Notes under the pieces: model-generated
What the model was told of the DNA's origin: nothing
Database searches by the model: none
Seen by the model: only the letters and a program-made list of their open reading frames with translations
Position numbers and translations under genes: made by a program
Origin: Cellvibrionales bacterium
GTDB lineage: Bacteria; Pseudomonadota; Gammaproteobacteria; Pseudomonadales; UBA7434
DNA length: 8,229 bases
Direction: 5' to 3'
Assembly (NCBI GenBank): GCA_018668095.1
Contig: JABIQF010000122.1
Span: 1 to 8,229, forward strand
Shown here: in pieces, positions 6,197-8,229 of the stretch
Numbering within the stretch: position 1 is the first letter of the stretch
How the letters are laid out: each line of letters opens with the position of its first letter

Positions 6197-7171
6197 ATGA
6201 AATTACAACAATTGCGCTATATCTGGGAAGTCGCTCATCACGACTTAAATGTTTCCGCTACCGCTCAGAGTTTATTCACTTCACAGCCTGGTATTAGCAA
6301 GCAAATCCGATTATTAGAGGATGAGCTTGGTGTTGAAGTATTTGCTCGCAGTGGTAAGCATCTAACACGTGTCACACCTGCTGGCGAAGCTATATTGAAG
6401 ACCGCCGGCGAAATTCTTCGTAAAGTAGAAACCATTAAGCAAGCTGCGCAGGAATTCAGTGATGAAAAGCGCGGTAGTTTATCCATTGCAACCACGCATA
6501 CACAGGCGCGATATGCGCTTCCTCCCTCAATAGAAACGTTTATCGAGAAATACCCTGAAGTCTCTTTACATATGCATCAGGGCACGCCAATGCAAATTTC
6601 AGAATTGGCTGCCGATGGCACGGTTGATTTTGCAATAGCGACTGAGGCTTTGGAACTATTTAGTGATTTACTGATGATGCCTTGCTATCGGTGGAATCGC
6701 TGTATTGTTGTTCCTAAAGATCACCCTTTAGCGAGAGTAGGTGAGTTAACTCTCGAGGACGTTGCTAGCTACCCAATTGTGACTTATGTTTTCGGTTTTA
6801 CGGGTCGCTCTAAATTAGATGATGCCTTTTATGACCATGGCCTTTCACCGAAGGTCGTCTTTACCGCCGCTGATGCTGATGTGATTAAAACCTATGTTCG
6901 ACTTGGCTTAGGAATAGGCATTGTTGCAAAAATGGCATTTGATGAAAACGCAGACTCCGATCTTGTTGCTTTAGACGCGAGTCATTTATTTTCTTCTAGT
7001 ATTACGAAAATTGGCTTTCGGCGCGGGACATTTTTACGCGGCTATATGTATGACTTTATAAAAATGTTTGCTCCTCATCTATCTAAAGAGTTGGTTGAGA
7101 AAGCGTATTTATGCACCAGTAAAAATGAACTTGAAACCTTATTTGAAAATATTGAGTTGCCTGTATATTAA
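6197..7171 (+). CDS. cysB: CysB, LysR-type regulator of sulfur assimilation
   Basis: CysB is the transcriptional activator of the cysteine regulon; it binds DNA as a tetramer and responds to N-acetylserine (O-acetylserine) as inducer, with sulfide and thiosulfate as anti-inducers. At 324 residues it has exactly the length of the E. coli protein and aligns end to end without gaps. The winged helix-turn-helix occupies about residues 1-60, with the diagnostic MKLQQLRYI start and TSQPGISKQIRLLEDELG (28-45). The effector domain (about 88-324) retains the ligand pocket in ATTHTQARYALP (98-109), including Thr100, Thr102 and Gln103, and further Thr149 and Thr202. ADADVIKTYVRLGLGIGIVA and KIGFRR are also typical. 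The ATG has no strong Shine-Dalgarno (only GAAAG upstream). The long upstream region probably carries its control sites. thrH follows on the same strand after 133 bp. Paralogues such as Cbl exist but resemble this sequence less well. Confidence 0.97.
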   Translation: MKLQQLRYIWEVAHHDLNVSATAQSLFTSQPGISKQIRLLEDELGVEVFARSGKHLTRVTPAGEAILKTAGEILRKVETIKQAAQEFSDEKRGSLSIATTHTQARYALPPSIETFIEKYPEVSLHMHQGTPMQISELAADGTVDFAIATEALELFSDLLMMPCYRWNRCIVVPKDHPLARVGELTLEDVASYPIVTYVFGFTGRSKLDDAFYDHGLSPKVVFTAADADVIKTYVRLGLGIGIVAKMAFDENADSDLVALDASHLFSSSITKIGFRRGTFLRGYMYDFIKMFAPHLSKELVEKAYLCTSKNELETLFENIELPVY

Positions 7172-7240
7172 TTGATGTTCTGATTATTTATAGACAGGTT
7201 TTTTAATCGTTGAAATAATATATTTAAATTGAACTGCAGG

Positions 7241-7270
7241 CGGCTATGTCTCTAATGAGCATGGCCGTTT
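7241..7270 (+). terminator. Hairpin with short T-run between cysB and thrH
   Basis: CGGCTATG (7241-7248) pairs with CATGGCCG (7260-7267) with one G-T wobble. After a single bulged T, CTC pairs with GAG (7250-7252 and 7257-7259) around a TAAT loop, giving an 11-bp imperfect stem. Only three T residues follow before GTATT, so it is a weak terminator at best. It could partly end the cysB transcript or act as an RNA element in a cysB-thrH read-through transcript. Confidence 0.45.
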
Positions 7271-7282
7271 GTATTAATACAA
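7269..7282. promoter_or_regulatory. 14-bp perfect palindrome upstream of thrH, possible operator
   Basis: TTGTATTAATACAA is a perfect inverted repeat ending 22 bases before the thrH start codon. It overlaps a TACAAT (7278-7283) that could serve as a -10 box (5 of 6), although the -35 candidates at 16-17 bp match only 3 of 6. A repressor bound here would block that promoter. The regulator is unknown, and the AT-rich composition makes a chance origin possible. Confidence 0.4.
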
Positions 7283-7304
7283 TAATGATAAAGTAGAGGT
7301 AACA

Positions 7305-7925
7305 GTGGAAATAGCGTGTTTAGATTTAGAAGGTGTATTGGTTCCAGAAATCTGGATCGATTTTGCCAACCGAACAGGTATCGAAGAATTAAAAGCGACT
7401 ACGCGTGATATTCCTGATTACGATGTACTCATGACACAGCGATTGAGACTGTTAAAAGAAAACGGTTTGAAGTTGCAAGATATTCAAGCTGTTATCGCTG
7501 ATATGTCACCTTTAGAGGGCGCAGTTGATTTTATTGACTGGCTACGTGAACGTTTTCAGGTGGTGATATTATCCGATACCTTTTATGAGTTTTCAGCGCC
7601 ATTAATGAAGCAGTTGGGCTATCCAACGTTGTTTTGTCATAAGTTGGAGGCCGACGCAGAAGGTAATGTCGTTGATTACCATATTCGCCAGAAAGACCCT
7701 AAAAAACGATCGGTAATGGCTTTTCATGATTTACAGTATCGTATTATTGCAGCCGGTGATTCGTATAACGATACAACCATGCTGGCAGAAGCTGAAGTAG
7801 GGATTCTTTTTCATGCGCCGCAAAATGTGAAAGATGAATTTCCACAGTTTAAGTCTGTCGATACGTTTGCTGATTTAAAGCAGGCTTTTATTGATGCGAG
7901 TGTTCGTGATTTGACGATTGATTGA
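7305..7925 (+). CDS. thrH: ThrH, phosphoserine phosphatase / phosphoserine:homoserine phosphotransferase
   Basis: This 206-residue cytoplasmic HAD-family enzyme is very close to Pseudomonas ThrH (about 205 residues). ThrH dephosphorylates phosphoserine, the last step of serine synthesis, and can transfer the phosphate to homoserine, which feeds threonine synthesis. Catalytic elements: nucleophile Asp7 in CLDLEGVLVPE, where Glu9 replaces the second Asp of the usual DxD motif as in known ThrH; Ser90 in ILSDTFYEF; lysines at 130-134; and GDSYNDTTML (151-160) with Asp152 and Asp156. The cap region lies at about 15-70. The start is GTG at 7305, supported by the family's MEIACLDLEG beginning and by a strong GAGG five bases upstream; no in-frame ATG fits. 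It follows cysB on the same strand, separated by a hairpin and a palindrome, and ends 23 bases before a strong terminator. Its role as serine producer fits its position beside the cysteine regulator, because serine is the cysteine precursor. Confidence 0.96.
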   Translation: MEIACLDLEGVLVPEIWIDFANRTGIEELKATTRDIPDYDVLMTQRLRLLKENGLKLQDIQAVIADMSPLEGAVDFIDWLRERFQVVILSDTFYEFSAPLMKQLGYPTLFCHKLEADAEGNVVDYHIRQKDPKKRSVMAFHDLQYRIIAAGDSYNDTTMLAEAEVGILFHAPQNVKDEFPQFKSVDTFADLKQAFIDASVRDLTID

Positions 7926-7948
7926 TTATCTTTAGTTGTTCTGTAATA

Positions 7949-7983
7949 AAAAAGGCTAGCTATTTCTGATAGCTAGCCTTTTT
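7949..7983. terminator. Strong bidirectional terminator between thrH and pabB
   Basis: GGCTAGCTAT (7954-7963) pairs perfectly with ATAGCTAGCC (7969-7978) around a 5-base loop TTCTG. The flanking A-run (7948-7953) and T-run (7979-7983) extend the stem to 15 bp and supply the U-tract on either strand. It lies 23 bases after the thrH stop and 42 bases after the convergent pabB stop, so it can end both transcripts. Confidence 0.93.
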
Positions 7984-8025
7984 CGTTTTTATCTCTTTTT
8001 CAGTCTGCCTAGCTTCTTGAGTTCG

Positions 8026-8229
8026 TTAGCTTAATGCATCTAAAAGATTACGAATTTTTTGTAGGCTTTCTTCATATTCTAGCTCTGCCTTTGAGTCCGC
8101 GACAATGCCGCCGCCGCCCCAGCATCTCACTATGCCATTTTCTTCGTTCACTTCTTTAGAGAGTAATAGGCTTCGAATTAAAATATTAGAATCCATATTG
8201 CCTGAATTGTCGATATAGGCCACTGAGCC
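8026..8229 (-). CDS. pabB: Aminodeoxychorismate synthase component I, C-terminal end (partial, runs off right edge)
   Basis: These are the last 67 codons of a chorismate-binding enzyme that enters from the right on the minus strand. The fragment reads GSVAYIDNSGNMDSNILIRS and then contains GGGGIVADS followed by an acidic EYEES and a helical end. This matches the C-terminus of the PabB/TrpE/isochorismate-synthase fold, where the GGGIVADS segment helps form the active site. PabB with PabA makes 4-amino-4-deoxychorismate for folate. The sequence and the recalled thrH-pabB neighbourhood in Pseudomonas favour PabB over TrpE, but the specificity-determining part is outside the window. It converges on thrH, with the shared terminator between them. 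Confidence 0.85.
   Translation of the reverse strand, partial: GSVAYIDNSGNMDSNILIRSLLLSKEVNEENGIVRCWGGGGIVADSKAELEYEESLQKIRNLLDALS

Noticed and set aside
6265..6495. Minus-strand frame inside cysB
   Set aside because: It is antisense to the conserved CysB DNA-binding domain and has no family resemblance.
1..8229. A new multi-gene defence, toxin or biosynthetic system
   Set aside because: Every complete gene matches a known housekeeping family, and the gaps are too short or too poor in coding potential to hide further proteins.

Overview
This window looks like ordinary chromosome from a gammaproteobacterium with moderate GC content. Three genes carry most of the taxonomic signal: a full-length CysB, a ThrH very similar to the Pseudomonas enzyme, and a Uup-type ABC-F protein. 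The grouping of cysB, thrH and pabB recalls the arrangement I remember from Pseudomonas. A marine relative of the Pseudomonadales, Cellvibrionales or Oceanospirillales is a reasonable guess, but the window alone does not fix the genus.

Left edge (1-258, + strand): the C-terminal part of a small membrane protein that resembles the 3-TM holin family of gene-transfer agents and prophages. It converges on a minus-strand block (4450 down to 289) of three same-direction genes: a fructosamine/ketosamine-3-kinase family protein, alanine racemase (alr) and the ABC-F ATPase Uup. The kinase and alr are 28 bp apart and probably co-transcribed. uup follows after a 90-bp gap that holds a TATAAT-like box, a short direct repeat and a small hairpin with a T7 run, so it may have its own promoter or an attenuated read-through.

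Middle (4451-6196): a divergent promoter region, then a cN-I-type cytosolic 5'-nucleotidase on the + strand. A degenerate 15-bp tandem repeat overlaps its stop codon, and a good hairpin terminator lies about 80 bp further on. The next 350 bp have no gene but contain several inverted and direct repeats upstream of cysB.

Right part (6197-8229): cysB, the LysR-type activator of sulfur assimilation; a 133-bp gap with a hairpin and a 14-bp perfect palindrome; thrH, a HAD-family phosphoserine phosphatase; a strong bidirectional terminator; and the C-terminal end of pabB arriving from the right on the minus strand. CysB and ThrH connect functionally because serine is the carbon skeleton for cysteine. 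ThrH makes serine, and CysB senses O-/N-acetylserine and switches on cysteine synthesis.

I found no CRISPR array, IS element, tRNA, rRNA, toxin-antitoxin pair or defence system. The coding content is housekeeping. The observations worth a second look are the repeats in the intergenic regions, the holin-like fragment at the left edge and a few unusual start sites.
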